Part shown: in pieces, positions 31,935-40,432 of the stretch
Position numbering within the stretch: position 1 is the stretch's first letter
How the letters are laid out: the number at the start of each line of letters is the position of its first letter
Made by a program: the position numbers and the translations under genes
Assembly (NCBI RefSeq): GCF_036346875.1
Contig: NZ_CP107852.1
Span: 7,502,001 to 7,566,000, forward strand
DNA length: 64,000 nt
Direction: 5' to 3'
From: Nocardia sp. NBC_00508
GTDB lineage: Bacteria > Actinomycetota > Actinomycetes > Mycobacteriales > Mycobacteriaceae
The notes under the pieces: model-generated
What the model saw: only the letters and a program-made list of their open reading frames with translations
Told to the model about the DNA's origin: nothing
Databases searched by the model: none

Positions 31935-32323
31935 CGCAGCACCACCAACATCACGATCGCCGTCAGTAGACCCCACAGCAGGTAGTGCAGTCCAACAATC
32001 GCGGCCGGTGCGACGCGCCGGCTCCGCACCCGCACCACCATCGCCTTGGGCGCGAGGTGGAACCAGGTGACCGTGTGCAGAAGCACGAACAGCAGGGCGA
32101 TCATGTTCAACGCGAGCATCCCCGGGCCCGCGCTCCAGTTCAGAAACCGCCGGTACTCCTCGCTTCCTGAACTGACCGCGTTGACCAGAAGCAGGAGGTA
32201 GACCACGAACCAGGCGATGAACACGCTGCTGAGTTCGCGCAGGACGAAAATCAGGTATGAGCGGCGTCGCACCCACCAGAACGTGGAGATCGGCTTTCGG
32301 TACAAACGGGGTGTCGTGGTCAT
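31931..32323 (-). CDS. frdC: Fumarate reductase membrane anchor subunit FrdC
   Basis: 130 residues with three membrane helices. Signature parts are STFWWVRRRSYLIFVLRELS, VFIAWFVVYLLLLVNAVSSG and HTVTWFHLAPKAMVVRVRSR. The overall pattern matches mycobacterial FrdC. Translation is coupled to frdB (ATGA at 32320-32323) and to frdD. The four-subunit E. coli-type arrangement, without cytochrome b-type His pairs of classical Sdh, supports fumarate reductase. Confidence 0.88.
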   Translation of the reverse strand: MTTTPRLYRKPISTFWWVRRRSYLIFVLRELSSVFIAWFVVYLLLLVNAVSSGSEEYRRFLNWSAGPGMLALNMIALLFVLLHTVTWFHLAPKAMVVRVRSRRVAPAAIVGLHYLLWGLLTAIVMLVVLR

Positions 32324-33063
32324 CGCGCCCGCCAAGGCATGAGCAAATCTCGGAGCGATTGCGTGGCCTCGGTGAGCTTGTAGCGTTGGATCGCGCCGGC
32401 CGGGTCGACTCCTTTGGGGCACGCGGTGGTGCACTCGCCGACAAAGGTACAAGACCATACTCCCTCGGCCGACGCGAGAACGTCCCGCCGATCTTCGGCT
32501 CCCTCATCGCGCGAGTCGAGGTTGTAGCGTTGGGCCAGCGCGATCGCCGCCGGACCGAGGAACTCGGGATCGAGCGCATAGACGGGACAGGCCGAGTAGC
32601 AGAGCATGCAGTTGATACACATGCTGTACTTCTTGTAGTCGTCCATTTCGGACGGTGTCTGCAGGTACTCGCCGTCCTCGAGTGGCCGGTGTTCCTCCCT
32701 GATCAACCATGGCTCGACCTCGGTCAGCTTGTGCATGAAGTCGCTGATCTCTATGACGAGATCCCGGATCACCGGGAAGTTGCGCAACGGCTCGACCCGC
32801 ACCGGCCCCGGCGCGTAGTCGGTCAGGAAGGTGGCGCAGCTCAGGCTTGGCTCGCCGTTGACGGTCATGCCGCAGCTACCGCAGATGCCCATCCGGCAGG
32901 ACCACCGGTAGGAGACCGTTCCGTCGAGGTAGTCCTTGATGTAGTTCAGGCCGTCGAGCACCGTCGATTCCTTGCGCAGCGGAACCTCGTAGGACTGCAG
33001 TACCGGTTCGTCCTCTCGATCCGGTCGGTAACGCGCGACCTGCAAGGTTATCCGGTCTACCAT
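32320..33063 (-). CDS. frdB: Fumarate reductase iron-sulfur subunit FrdB
   Basis: 247 residues. The N-terminal 2Fe-2S ferredoxin domain has CRMGICGSCGMTVNG and LSC. The C-terminal domain has CINCMLCYSACPVY and CTFVGECTTACPKGVDP for the 4Fe-4S and 3Fe-4S centres. It carries electrons between the FrdA flavin and the quinone site. ATG 33063 is chosen over 33069 because GGGAGG is properly spaced from it. It starts 5 bp after frdA. Confidence 0.93.
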   Translation of the reverse strand: MVDRITLQVARYRPDREDEPVLQSYEVPLRKESTVLDGLNYIKDYLDGTVSYRWSCRMGICGSCGMTVNGEPSLSCATFLTDYAPGPVRVEPLRNFPVIRDLVIEISDFMHKLTEVEPWLIREEHRPLEDGEYLQTPSEMDDYKKYSMCINCMLCYSACPVYALDPEFLGPAAIALAQRYNLDSRDEGAEDRRDVLASAEGVWSCTFVGECTTACPKGVDPAGAIQRYKLTEATQSLRDLLMPWRAR

Positions 33064-33068
33064 CGCCA

Positions 33069-34814
33069 TCACCTCCCGTATACGCGCTCGCCGGGTGGCC
33101 AGCGAGTAATCGTGACCGGGAGGTACGAGACGCGGCCCGAGCCGTCCGGCTCTCGATGGATCACTGAATGAGCCAGGAATCGCTGGTCGTTCCTGGCGGG
33201 GAAATCGGTCCGTTGGTGCGCGCCCCGGGATTCCTCCCGCGCCAGCGCGCAGGCGATGATGCATTCCGCCACATCGAGCATGCACGACAGCTCCAGCATC
33301 GCCACCAGTTCGGTGTTGAACGCCCGGCTGTGGTCATCGAGGCAAGCGGTGCCGAACCGATCGCGAAGCTCGCGCAACGTGTCGACCGCCTCGGCCAGGG
33401 AGTGACCGTCCCGGTAGATCCCGGCACTGGTCTCCAGCGTCTCCTGCATCTCGGTGCGGATGTGCGCGATGCGTTCGGATCCCTCGGAGTGTCGCGTGAG
33501 GTCACGTTCCAGCCGATCCCGTTCGGCGCGGCCGCGCGCCAGGATCGCCGGCATCTGGTCGGCGGTGGCCGTGCTCGCGTACTCGGCCGCGGCACGACCG
33601 GCTCGCGCACCGAAGACCAGCAGCTCGGGCAGGGAGTTCGACCCGAGTCGGTTGGCGCCGTTGATACTGACGCAGGCGACCTCTCCGGCGGCGTACAGCC
33701 CCTCCAGTGGTGTCGCGCCATGGATGTCGGTATGAATGCCGCCCATCATGTAGTGGACGACGGGGCGAACCGGGATCAGCTCCCGGACCGGGTCGATGTT
33801 CTGGTACTTCGAGCACAGCTCGCGCACGAACGGTAGCTTCGTGTCGATCAGATCCGCACCGAGGTGGCGTATATCGAGGTGGACGACGGGTCCGTACGGT
33901 GTGCCGATGGTCCGGCCCTTGTCGAGTTCGTGCACGAATGCCTGCGACAGCCGGTCGCGTGGTCCCAGTTCCATGCTTCGCGACACCGGCACCGGAGAGG
34001 GCGTCCCGAGGTCGTAATCCTGCAAGTAGCGGTAACCGTCCTTGTTCAGCAGCCAGCCACCTTCCGCGCGCGCCGCCTCGGTGATCAAGATGCCGGTGAG
34101 CGGAAGGCCGGTCGGGTGGTACTGGACGAACTCCATGTCCTTGAGCGGCGCGCCTGCCCGGTAGGCCAATGCCATACCGTCGCCGGTCTTGATATTGGCG
34201 TTGGTGGTGAACGGATACACCCGGCCGCAGCCACCGGTGCACACGATGACAGCGCTGGCGAGAATGGTGTCGACGCGTCCGGTGGCCAGTTCTATCGCCA
34301 CGATGCCGCACACCTTGCCGTCGTCGACGAGCAATGTTGTGGCGAACCACTCGTCGTACCTGACGATGTCCGGATAGGACAGTGCGGTCTGGAACAGGGT
34401 GTGCAGCAAGTGAAAACCGGTCTTGTCGGCTGCGAACCAGGTGCGGTTGTTCGTCATGCCGCCGAATGCCCGCACCGCGATGTGCCCGTCCGGCTGGCGG
34501 CTCCATGGGCAGCCCCAATGCTCCAGCCGGAGCAGCTCTCGGGGTGCTTCCTCGACGAAGGCCTCGACGGCGTCTTGGTCACAGAGCCAATCACTGCCGG
34601 AGACGGTGTCGTATGCGTGCTCTTCGATGCTGTCGTCGCGACCGGCGACTGCGGCGGCCCCACCCTCGGCCGAGACGGTGTGGCTGCGCATCGGATAGAC
34701 CTTGGACACGATCGCGATACTCAACCGCGGGTTGTGTTCCGCGATGGCGATGGCCGCACGTAGGCCCGCGCCGCCCCCGCCGACGATCACGACATGGTGA
34801 AAAGGGGTCGTCAT
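33069..34814 (-). CDS. frdA: Fumarate reductase flavoprotein subunit FrdA
   Basis: 581 residues, covalent-FAD type. The Rossmann motif is VVIVGGGGAGLRAAIAIAE. The FAD-attachment His is in RSHTVSAEGGAA. The active-site region is VQYHPTGLPLTGILITEAAR. Other conserved parts are HLDIRHLGADL, VHYMMGGIHTD and SLPELLVFGARAG. The sequence closely follows mycobacterial FrdA, including the end TITRWPPGERVYGR. It reduces fumarate to succinate on the cytoplasmic face, letting cells dispose of electrons at low oxygen. It follows a small 77-residue gene by 21 bp. Confidence 0.93.
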   Translation of the reverse strand: MTTPFHHVVIVGGGGAGLRAAIAIAEHNPRLSIAIVSKVYPMRSHTVSAEGGAAAVAGRDDSIEEHAYDTVSGSDWLCDQDAVEAFVEEAPRELLRLEHWGCPWSRQPDGHIAVRAFGGMTNNRTWFAADKTGFHLLHTLFQTALSYPDIVRYDEWFATTLLVDDGKVCGIVAIELATGRVDTILASAVIVCTGGCGRVYPFTTNANIKTGDGMALAYRAGAPLKDMEFVQYHPTGLPLTGILITEAARAEGGWLLNKDGYRYLQDYDLGTPSPVPVSRSMELGPRDRLSQAFVHELDKGRTIGTPYGPVVHLDIRHLGADLIDTKLPFVRELCSKYQNIDPVRELIPVRPVVHYMMGGIHTDIHGATPLEGLYAAGEVACVSINGANRLGSNSLPELLVFGARAGRAAAEYASTATADQMPAILARGRAERDRLERDLTRHSEGSERIAHIRTEMQETLETSAGIYRDGHSLAEAVDTLRELRDRFGTACLDDHSRAFNTELVAMLELSCMLDVAECIIACALAREESRGAHQRTDFPARNDQRFLAHSVIHREPDGSGRVSYLPVTITRWPPGERVYGR

Positions 34815-34835
34815 AGTGGCACCACCGGGCGTCTG

Positions 34836-35069
34836 TCAGGCCTCGTGGTCGGCGCTGTGCTCGTCCATCAGGACCTTGCCGTCATGACGGACGATTCTGA
34901 TCCGAATGCTGCCGTCGTGGAATACGTGCCGAATCCGGCGGCAGCCACAGTCGTAACGCAGATCTTCGATGATCAAGCCCGCTTCGTCGTCTTCGCGGTG
35001 ACGAGCCCCGCCCCTCAGCTTCCCGCATGGGGCGCGTTCCCTGCTGAACTGCTCGGTAGCGCTGAGCAT
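34836..35069 (-). CDS. Small protein leading the frd operon
   Basis: 77 residues from ATG 35069, which has an excellent GGGAGG site five bases upstream. A basic N-terminal third is followed by a compact domain AGLIIEDLRYDCGCRRIR and VFHDGSIRIRIVRHDGKVL, ending DEHSADHEA. The Asp-Cys-Gly-Cys motif could bind metal or be redox-active. The gene ends 21 bp before frdA in the same direction, so it is almost certainly first in the operon. No family known to me; assembly factor or regulator are possible roles. Confidence 0.6.
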   Translation of the reverse strand: MLSATEQFSRERAPCGKLRGGARHREDDEAGLIIEDLRYDCGCRRIRHVFHDGSIRIRIVRHDGKVLMDEHSADHEA

Positions 35070-35446
35070 ATCCACCTCCCGGCGAACCGGTGGCACACCT
35101 CACTGAATGGTGTCGACACATAAGCGTACGCGCATTGCATCGAGGCCGCAGGAGGCGTTCTGTCACCCACCACAGCGTGATCAGCACCGCGCGCATGTTC
35201 GGATCGGCTCGGCAGCGATAACGCCAGCAGGGACGCTTCGGCGTGCTCGCGGTCGGAGCCCGCGAGCTTGGAGTCCTCGCACCGCGCACTCGCGGCCGAT
35301 ACGCGCTTCCAACTCGTCACCGCGCTCTGTCATAACGGCTGCCGGATGCGCTTGCTCACCGGCAGTACGTCGGCCCGGTGTACCCCCTGCTTTCGGCGCC
35401 CGGCTCGAAATGCCAGGCGCCGAAAGGGTTCACGCGCGATCGCGGA
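35070..35446. other. Intergenic region: frd promoter side and ABC-operon end
   Basis: 377 bp without a convincing gene. Frames present on both strands have no family features. It should contain the promoter for the frd operon (reading left) near 35070-35150. It also contains the terminator hairpin of the ABC transporter operon at 35390-35426. No Crp-type site was found here. Confidence 0.45.
35390..35426 (-). terminator. Hairpin terminator of the ABC exporter operon
   Basis: CTTTCGGCGCC and GGCGCCGAAAG form a perfect 11-bp stem with a 15-base loop, 21 bp after the permease stop. No U-tract is seen. Confidence 0.7.
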
Positions 35447-36271
35447 TCAGCGGCTCAACCGCTGGAATCGCCGCACCGCCAGCGGTAGGAAGATCGCGGT
35501 GAGGATCAACGGCCACACCACCGCCATCAGCAGCGAGTGCTGCTCCACCCAGGAATCACCGCTGCCCACCGGGGTGCCGAACAACTCGCGAGTCGCCGCG
35601 ACCGTGGACGAGATCGGGTTCCACGCGGCGATGGCGCCCAGCCAGTCCGGCATCAATTGCGGCGCAACGAAAATGCTCGAGATCATGGTGAGCGGGAAGG
35701 CGACCGCGAACAGTCCGCCCGCAGCCTCCGGGTTGGGCACGAGCAACCCGAGCCACACGCCCGCCCAGATCAGCGCGAAGCGCAGCAACAGCAGCAGCCC
35801 GAATGCCGAGACACCGCGCAGCACACCGCCCTCGGGGCGCCAGCCGATCGCCAAGGCGGTCAGCATCAGGATGGTCAGCTCGGCGCAGGCGACGATCAGA
35901 TCGGTCACCCCGCGCCCGGACACCACCGCCGACGACGCCATCGGCATCGAGCGGAAGCGGTCGATGACACCGTTGGTGGCGTCGTAGACGACCACGGACG
36001 CGGTGTTGACGAACCCGAAGGCCATCGTCATCGCGAACATCCCCGGCATCAGGAAGCTGCGGTAGTCGCCGCCGCCCGGCACGCTCATGGCGCTGCCGAA
36101 CACGTACCCGTACATCAGCACCGACAGAATCGGGAACCCGAGTTGCCAGGCGATGTTCACGGGCTGGCGCTGATAGTGGGTCAGACCGCGGCGCAGCATA
36201 TTCCAGCAGTCGGCGACCGCCCAGTAAGCGCGCGACCGCGAGCGGCTCGGGGTGAGATCCAACGTACTCAT
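35447..36271 (-). CDS. ABC transporter permease (DrrB/ABC-2 type)
   Basis: 274 residues with six membrane helices of the ABC-2 type: VNIAWQLGFPILSVLMYGYV, FLMPGMFAMTMAFGFVNTAS, LMLTALAIGWRPEGG, and a late FPLTMISSIFVAPQLMP conserved segment followed by ISSTVAATRELFG. This matches daunorubicin-resistance DrrB-like permeases. The start overlaps the ATPase stop as ATGA. With the ATPase it exports an unidentified hydrophobic compound. Confidence 0.88.
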   Translation of the reverse strand: MSTLDLTPSRSRSRAYWAVADCWNMLRRGLTHYQRQPVNIAWQLGFPILSVLMYGYVFGSAMSVPGGGDYRSFLMPGMFAMTMAFGFVNTASVVVYDATNGVIDRFRSMPMASSAVVSGRGVTDLIVACAELTILMLTALAIGWRPEGGVLRGVSAFGLLLLLRFALIWAGVWLGLLVPNPEAAGGLFAVAFPLTMISSIFVAPQLMPDWLGAIAAWNPISSTVAATRELFGTPVGSGDSWVEQHSLLMAVVWPLILTAIFLPLAVRRFQRLSR

Positions 36272-37230
36272 CGGGCAGCCTCCTCGGTGGTGGTGCGATG
36301 TCCGGTCAACTGGAGGAAGACGTCGTCGAGGCTGGGCCTGCGCAGGCCGATGTCCTCCACGTCGATCCCTTCGTCCTGCAGAGTGCGTGCGACTTCCGTG
36401 AGCGCCGCGACGCGATCGGTGACCGGCGCCGACACGCGCAGTTCGACGTCGTCGGTGTCCGGCTCGCCGTCGCATACCCGCGCCACGACCTTGGCGACGG
36501 CGGGCAGGTCGGCGATGTCCGCGGCCACGACCTCGATACGGTCGCCGCCCACGGTGCTCTTCAACCCGTCCGGGGTGTCGTCGGCGATGGCGCGCCCGTG
36601 ATCGATGACGGTGATCCGGGACGCGAGCTTGTCCGCCTCCTCGAGGTATTGGGTCGTCAGCAGCACCGTGGTGCCATCGGCGACCAAGGCGCGCACCGCT
36701 TCCCAGACCTCGCCGCGGCTGCGCGGGTCGAGACCGGTGGTCGGTTCGTCGAGGAACAGCACATCCGGTGCCAGGATCATCGAGGCGGCCAGGTCGAGCC
36801 TGCGGCGCATGCCGCCGCTGTACTTGCCGACCCCCCGATCCCCCGCCTCGGTCAGGTCGAAGCGCTCCAGCAGTTCGGTTGCCCGCTGCTTGGCACGCCG
36901 ACCACCGAGATGGAACAGCCTGCCGAACATCTCCAAGTTCTGGCGCCCGGTGAGCACCTCGTCGACGGCCGCGTACTGGCCGGTCAGCCCGATGCGCGCC
37001 CGCACCTCATGCGGGTTGCGCGCGACGTCCAGCCCGGCCACGTCGGCGCGACCGCCGTCCAGCCGGATCAGCGTCGAGAGGATACGCACCGCGGTGGTCT
37101 TGCCCGCGCCGTTCGGGCCGAGCAACCCGTGCACCGTGCCGCGGCGCACGGTCAGATCGAATCCGTCCAGGGCCCGCTTGTCCCCGTATCTCTTTTCCAG
37201 TCCTTCGGCGAGGACCGCGAAATCGTTCAC
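36268..37230 (-). CDS. ABC transporter ATP-binding protein (DrrA type)
   Basis: 320 residues. Walker A is LLGPNGAGKTTAVRIL, the signature region YSGGMRRRLDLAASM, Walker B APDVLFLDEPTTGLDP, and the switch His follows VLLTTQYLEEADKL. The C-terminal extension (about 220-310) is typical of DrrA proteins. It starts 97 bp from a divergent TetR gene whose operators lie between them. Confidence 0.92.
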   Translation of the reverse strand: MNDFAVLAEGLEKRYGDKRALDGFDLTVRRGTVHGLLGPNGAGKTTAVRILSTLIRLDGGRADVAGLDVARNPHEVRARIGLTGQYAAVDEVLTGRQNLEMFGRLFHLGGRRAKQRATELLERFDLTEAGDRGVGKYSGGMRRRLDLAASMILAPDVLFLDEPTTGLDPRSRGEVWEAVRALVADGTTVLLTTQYLEEADKLASRITVIDHGRAIADDTPDGLKSTVGGDRIEVVAADIADLPAVAKVVARVCDGEPDTDDVELRVSAPVTDRVAALTEVARTLQDEGIDVEDIGLRRPSLDDVFLQLTGHRTTTEEAAR

Positions 37231-37260
37231 TACTTACCTTCCCATGACCTACCCAAAACT

Positions 37261-37296
37261 GGGTACAATGTACTCGGTTCAGGGTACAACGTACCC
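37261..37296. promoter_or_regulatory. Paired TetR operators
   Basis: GGGTACAACGTACCC (37282-37296) is a perfect dyad with 6-bp arms and 3-bp centre. GGGTACAATGTACTC (37261-37275) is a near copy. The two are 21 bp apart centre to centre, two helical turns, suggesting cooperative binding. They lie between drrA-like and tetR genes. Confidence 0.7.
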
Positions 37297-37326
37297 AGTT
37301 TCTTGCCAAGCGGATAAGCTGACCCC

Positions 37327-38106
37327 ATGGCCAGCGCGGAGACCAGCGGCAGCGGCGACATCGCCCGCACCCTCGACCTGCTCTGGGGCTCGGGTCCCCA
37401 GCCGAGCCGAGGGCCGAAACCCGGTTTGACCCTGGACCGGATCGTCGACGCTGCGGTCGAAGTGGCCGACGCCGAGGGCCTGGCCGCGGTGACCATGCGC
37501 CGGGTCGCGACCGAGATCGGTACCGGCACCATGTCGCTGTACCGGTACCTGCCCGGCAAGGCCGAACTGCTGGATCTGATGCTCGACAAGGTGCAACGAC
37601 CCGTCGACGGCGGGGTCGAAGCTGTCGGCGGTTGGCGGGCCGCGTTGGAAACCCTCGCCTACGAATCACTTGCGCAGTATCGGCGGCACCCCTGGCTGAC
37701 GGATATCAACCAGTCGCGTCCAGTGCTCGGACCCGGGGCGATGGAAGGCCTGGAGAAGGTGCTGGGCGCGATCCGGCCGATGGGCTTGCCCGATCGCGAA
37801 CTCGTCTCGGTGGTCATGATGATCTCCGGCCACGTGCTCGGCGTCGCCCGCACGCAGCTGTATCAGCAAGAGGCCGAACGCAAGTCGGGCATGACCGACG
37901 CGGAGTTCTGGCAGGCACAGGTCCCTGTGCTGGACCGGGCCATAGCCACTGGCCGCTATCCCATCATGGCCGCCCTCTCGGAGGACGCGTTCTCGACCGA
38001 TTTCGACCACTTCGGCTTCGGTCTACAGCGGATCCTCGACGGGCTCGAACATTATGTTGCCCAGCGTGACGGGGGCGAGGAGCGAATCCGCCCGATCCAG
38101 CGCTAA
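37327..38106 (+). CDS. TetR-family regulator of the ABC exporter
   Basis: 259 residues. The HTH (about 45-95) runs from LTLDRIVDAAVEVADAEGLA through VATEIGTGTMSLYRYLPGKA. The C-terminal part resembles the TetR_C_1 (TetR-class ligand-binding) group: ISGHVLGVARTQLYQ and DHFGFGLQRILDGLE. A Ser/Gly-rich start and WGSGPQPSRGPKPGLT are typical. It likely represses the divergent drrAB-like operon and itself through the paired dyads. Confidence 0.88.
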   Translation: MASAETSGSGDIARTLDLLWGSGPQPSRGPKPGLTLDRIVDAAVEVADAEGLAAVTMRRVATEIGTGTMSLYRYLPGKAELLDLMLDKVQRPVDGGVEAVGGWRAALETLAYESLAQYRRHPWLTDINQSRPVLGPGAMEGLEKVLGAIRPMGLPDRELVSVVMMISGHVLGVARTQLYQQEAERKSGMTDAEFWQAQVPVLDRAIATGRYPIMAALSEDAFSTDFDHFGFGLQRILDGLEHYVAQRDGGEERIRPIQR

Positions 38107-38221
38107 GGAGTTACCGCAGATAGTCGCAGTGCGTCGGCGAGCTCTTCGAGCGGTTGCCGCGCTCCTGGATCGCCGCCACTCGAGCGCCGGACACCCCGCT
38201 GACCGCGCCCGCCACGCAAAG

Positions 38222-38653
38222 CTATGGGCAGTCCGCGCCAGGAACGACTTCGTAAAATCCTCCCAGGTCACCGTTCGGCGCGGCGCCATCTTTGCCAACA
38301 TCGATGTGCCCGTTGGCCAAACGCTTACCGTACTTGTCCGAGTTCAGGCTGTAGCAGTTGATCTGTACCCGATATCCGCCCTCGGGTAGGTCGACTCTGC
38401 GGCGCATAGTCTGAGCAACCCTGTTATATATGTGCAACAGATCGACCGGATTTGCGGTCGAAGTCATCACATCAATCTCGTTGCCGATGATTCCGACGTT
38501 GTAGGACGGCGAGGCTGGGGTGGAGGCCGGCGCTGCGCTTGTGGCCGACAAAGACTCGGTGGGTGTGTAGTCGGTGCCGGAACATGCGGCGAGGACCGGA
38601 GCTGCGGCAGCGGCGACGAGCGCGGCATACCGAGCACGGGCAGGGGAAACCAT
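38222..38653 (-). CDS. Lipoprotein of unknown function
   Basis: 143 residues. The signal RYAALVAAAAAPVLAAC ends in lipobox LAAC, so the mature protein is lipid-anchored. A Thr/Ser/Ala-rich linker (about 25-50) precedes a domain with two cysteines (QINCYSLN and the final GADCP). This resembles a short DUF4333/DUF732-like secreted actinobacterial domain only in outline. Monocistronic. Confidence 0.62.
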   Translation of the reverse strand: MVSPARARYAALVAAAAAPVLAACSGTDYTPTESLSATSAAPASTPASPSYNVGIIGNEIDVMTSTANPVDLLHIYNRVAQTMRRRVDLPEGGYRVQINCYSLNSDKYGKRLANGHIDVGKDGAAPNGDLGGFYEVVPGADCP

Positions 38654-38715
38654 GGTCCGATCATGCCACCCTGTATTCGGCCCGGCGGTGCCAGGAAACT
38701 CATGGGGCGGAAGTG

Positions 38716-38940
38716 CTATGGGTGGGGCCGTTCCGGGATTCTGGCGTTGATCCCATTCGGGTTGGGCGCCGGCTCGAAGGGATCCAGCTTCGACCCCCGC
38801 CACGGATAGGGCTTGCGCGCAGCAGGACACGACGACGAGGCAGCAGCCACGGTGCACCACCCGACGCCGTGCTTACGCTCGATCTCCCTGTTGCTCAGCC
38901 CCGCCCGGGAATCGGCGCGGACCGCCGAATACAACTCAAC
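38716..38940 (-). pseudogene. IS21-family transposase (IstA) N-terminal relic
   Basis: The reverse frame reads KVELYSAVRADSRAGLSNRE and then IERKHGVGWCTV...RKPYPWRGSKLDPFEP, the HTH start of IS21 IstA proteins (normally followed by VIDxML and the DDE domain). After about 55 residues similarity ends. There is no DDE domain, istB or terminal repeats. It lies in a gene-poor 0.8-kb patch, consistent with an old, mostly deleted insertion. Confidence 0.65.
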
Positions 38941-39351
38941 CTTGGATCATCTACCGGGCGCCACTCCCGGTCTCGTGTTGTTACCAGGCAACCAGCTCGC
39001 CGGGGTGTTCTACTCTTGCGGTGCGTCCGGGTCTGCGACCTCGATCACGGTCGGACGGGACTGGTAGTCGCGCCTGGGCACGAGGATCGGGGTGCAGCCA
39101 CCGGACCTCACCGTCCGGTTCCACACCGCCCAACCAGGGTCCTCGGACGCACCGACGGTCCCGGCCTCGGCCGGGCGGTCCACCCCGCCGGACTCCGACA
39201 CCCCGGTACGTTCGCGCACAGAGATCGACCGGCTCATCGCCCGCCGCGACATCGACACATGGTCGGTGCAGGTGACCTGGGCTTCCGGACCAGACTGTGC
39301 CAAGGCGCCGGGGTATCCAAGAACCGAACGATTCTCGACACCCGGTAACTG
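38941..39351. other. Gene-poor patch next to the IS21 relic
   Basis: About 410 bp with open frames on both strands but no recognisable product. The forward frame 39092-39460 includes RTEIDRLIARRDIDTWSVQ, which looks mildly coding and then breaks. It may be a remnant of a gene cut by the IS21 event. I cannot support a gene. Confidence 0.3.
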
Positions 39352-39507
39352 GTGCGGTTGGGCAATGAAGTTTGGACAGCAGTGGCCAAAGGCCAGCTCA
39401 CGCCGTTGGAACAGGGTGAGTCCCGGATCCTCCTCGCGAGTCGGCCAAGCGAGTGCATGATCTTGACTACCGTAGTGGCAGGCGCTTTCGAAGGAGATGA
39501 CGCATGA
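39352..39507 (+). CDS. Small hypothetical protein of 51 residues (possibly a 3' remnant)
   Basis: From GTG 39352 the frame reads VRLGNEVWTAVAKGQLTPLE and VASRPSECMILTTVV-like sequence ending AFEGDDA. An AAGGAG site lies within its 3' end and serves the next gene. Its stop overlaps a downstream ATG (39504) as ATGA. The amino-acid composition looks genuine. It could be the tail of a longer broken gene, since a stop lies just before the GTG. Confidence 0.4.
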   Translation: MRLGNEVWTAVAKGQLTPLEQGESRILLASRPSECMILTTVVAGAFEGDDA

Positions 39508-40345
39508 GCACGGGGGAACGCCATCGCGGCGCGGTCTAGTCGCAGGCCGAGGACGTTCGCTGAGGCCCCCCGCGTCCCGACCATCCCGAGCTGGTCGATT
39601 GCTGCATTGGTCGGGGTGGCCGAAAGTAGCGGCAATGGCTACGACAATGGCCACGCTCGGCGCGACGCTCACCGCCGCTGGTGCCCTGTGGTTCACCGCT
39701 CAGTCTCTGCGCGCGACGAACAGCCAGCATTCCCTATCGCAGCAAACAGCGGTGACCGACCGCTTTCGCCTGGCGGCAGAACAACTTGCCTCCGACAAGA
39801 TCGATGTCCGCCTGTCGGGTATCTACCTGCTGGAGCGTCTCGCCAAAGACTCCCCCGCCGATCACCCGACCGTCTTTGCGATGCTTTCAGCGTTCCTGCG
39901 CACCCACACGAACGCGAGCGAATGCCGGATCCAGAGTCCACTCCAGCCGATACCCGCCGACATCCAGGCGGTGCTGACTGTCATCACACGTCGCGTCCTC
40001 GGTCCCGAACCCCTCGCCGACAAGCTGGACCTACGCCTGACCTGCCTGGCAGAGGGCGACTTCTCCGACGTGATGCTCTCCCACGCGGACTTCACCCGCG
40101 CGAACCTCACAATGGTTAACCTCACCCGCGCCTTCATCCCGTACGCGAATCTCACCGATGCCGACCTCACCGGTGCGAGCCTCATCAACACCGTCCTCGG
40201 TGCTGCGAACCTCACTGGCGCGAAACTCATCGGGGCCAATCTCACCGGCGCGGATCTCAGGGGCGCGGACCTCACCCGCACGGACCTCACCCGCATCACC
40301 TACGACCGCACCACACAGTGGCCAGACGGTTTCACGCCCCCGTAG
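39497..40345 (+). CDS. Pentapeptide-repeat protein with N-terminal membrane helix
   Basis: 282 residues from ATG 39497; a later ATG at 39635 may be the real start, as AAGGAG touches 39497 directly. Around residues 45-75 lies a hydrophobic segment (LGATLTAAGALWFTAQSLRA). A conserved VTDRFRLAAEQLASDKIDVR region follows, then about 14 A(N/D)LTx pentapeptides (about 195-270). This architecture is frequent in actinobacteria. The right-handed beta-helix may bind a partner; no enzymatic function is known. Confidence 0.75.
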   Translation: MTHEHGGTPSRRGLVAGRGRSLRPPASRPSRAGRLLHWSGWPKVAAMATTMATLGATLTAAGALWFTAQSLRATNSQHSLSQQTAVTDRFRLAAEQLASDKIDVRLSGIYLLERLAKDSPADHPTVFAMLSAFLRTHTNASECRIQSPLQPIPADIQAVLTVITRRVLGPEPLADKLDLRLTCLAEGDFSDVMLSHADFTRANLTMVNLTRAFIPYANLTDADLTGASLINTVLGAANLTGAKLIGANLTGADLRGADLTRTDLTRITYDRTTQWPDGFTPP

Positions 40346-40432
40346 CCAGCGCCCGCATCGCTGTTCGGTGTCGATAAGGCGATCGTTCTCAACAAACTGC
40401 TGACCGCAAGACGAGGCCACGGGATCTTGGGC

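Noticed and set aside
31581..34814. Succinate dehydrogenase sdhCDAB
   Set aside because: Subunit order, two short anchor subunits of FrdC/FrdD type and close resemblance to mycobacterial FrdA favour fumarate reductase.
34794..35123. Forward frame opposite the small gene ahead of frdA
   Set aside because: No ribosome site or recognisable domain; the reverse-strand gene has an ideal ribosome site and operon position.
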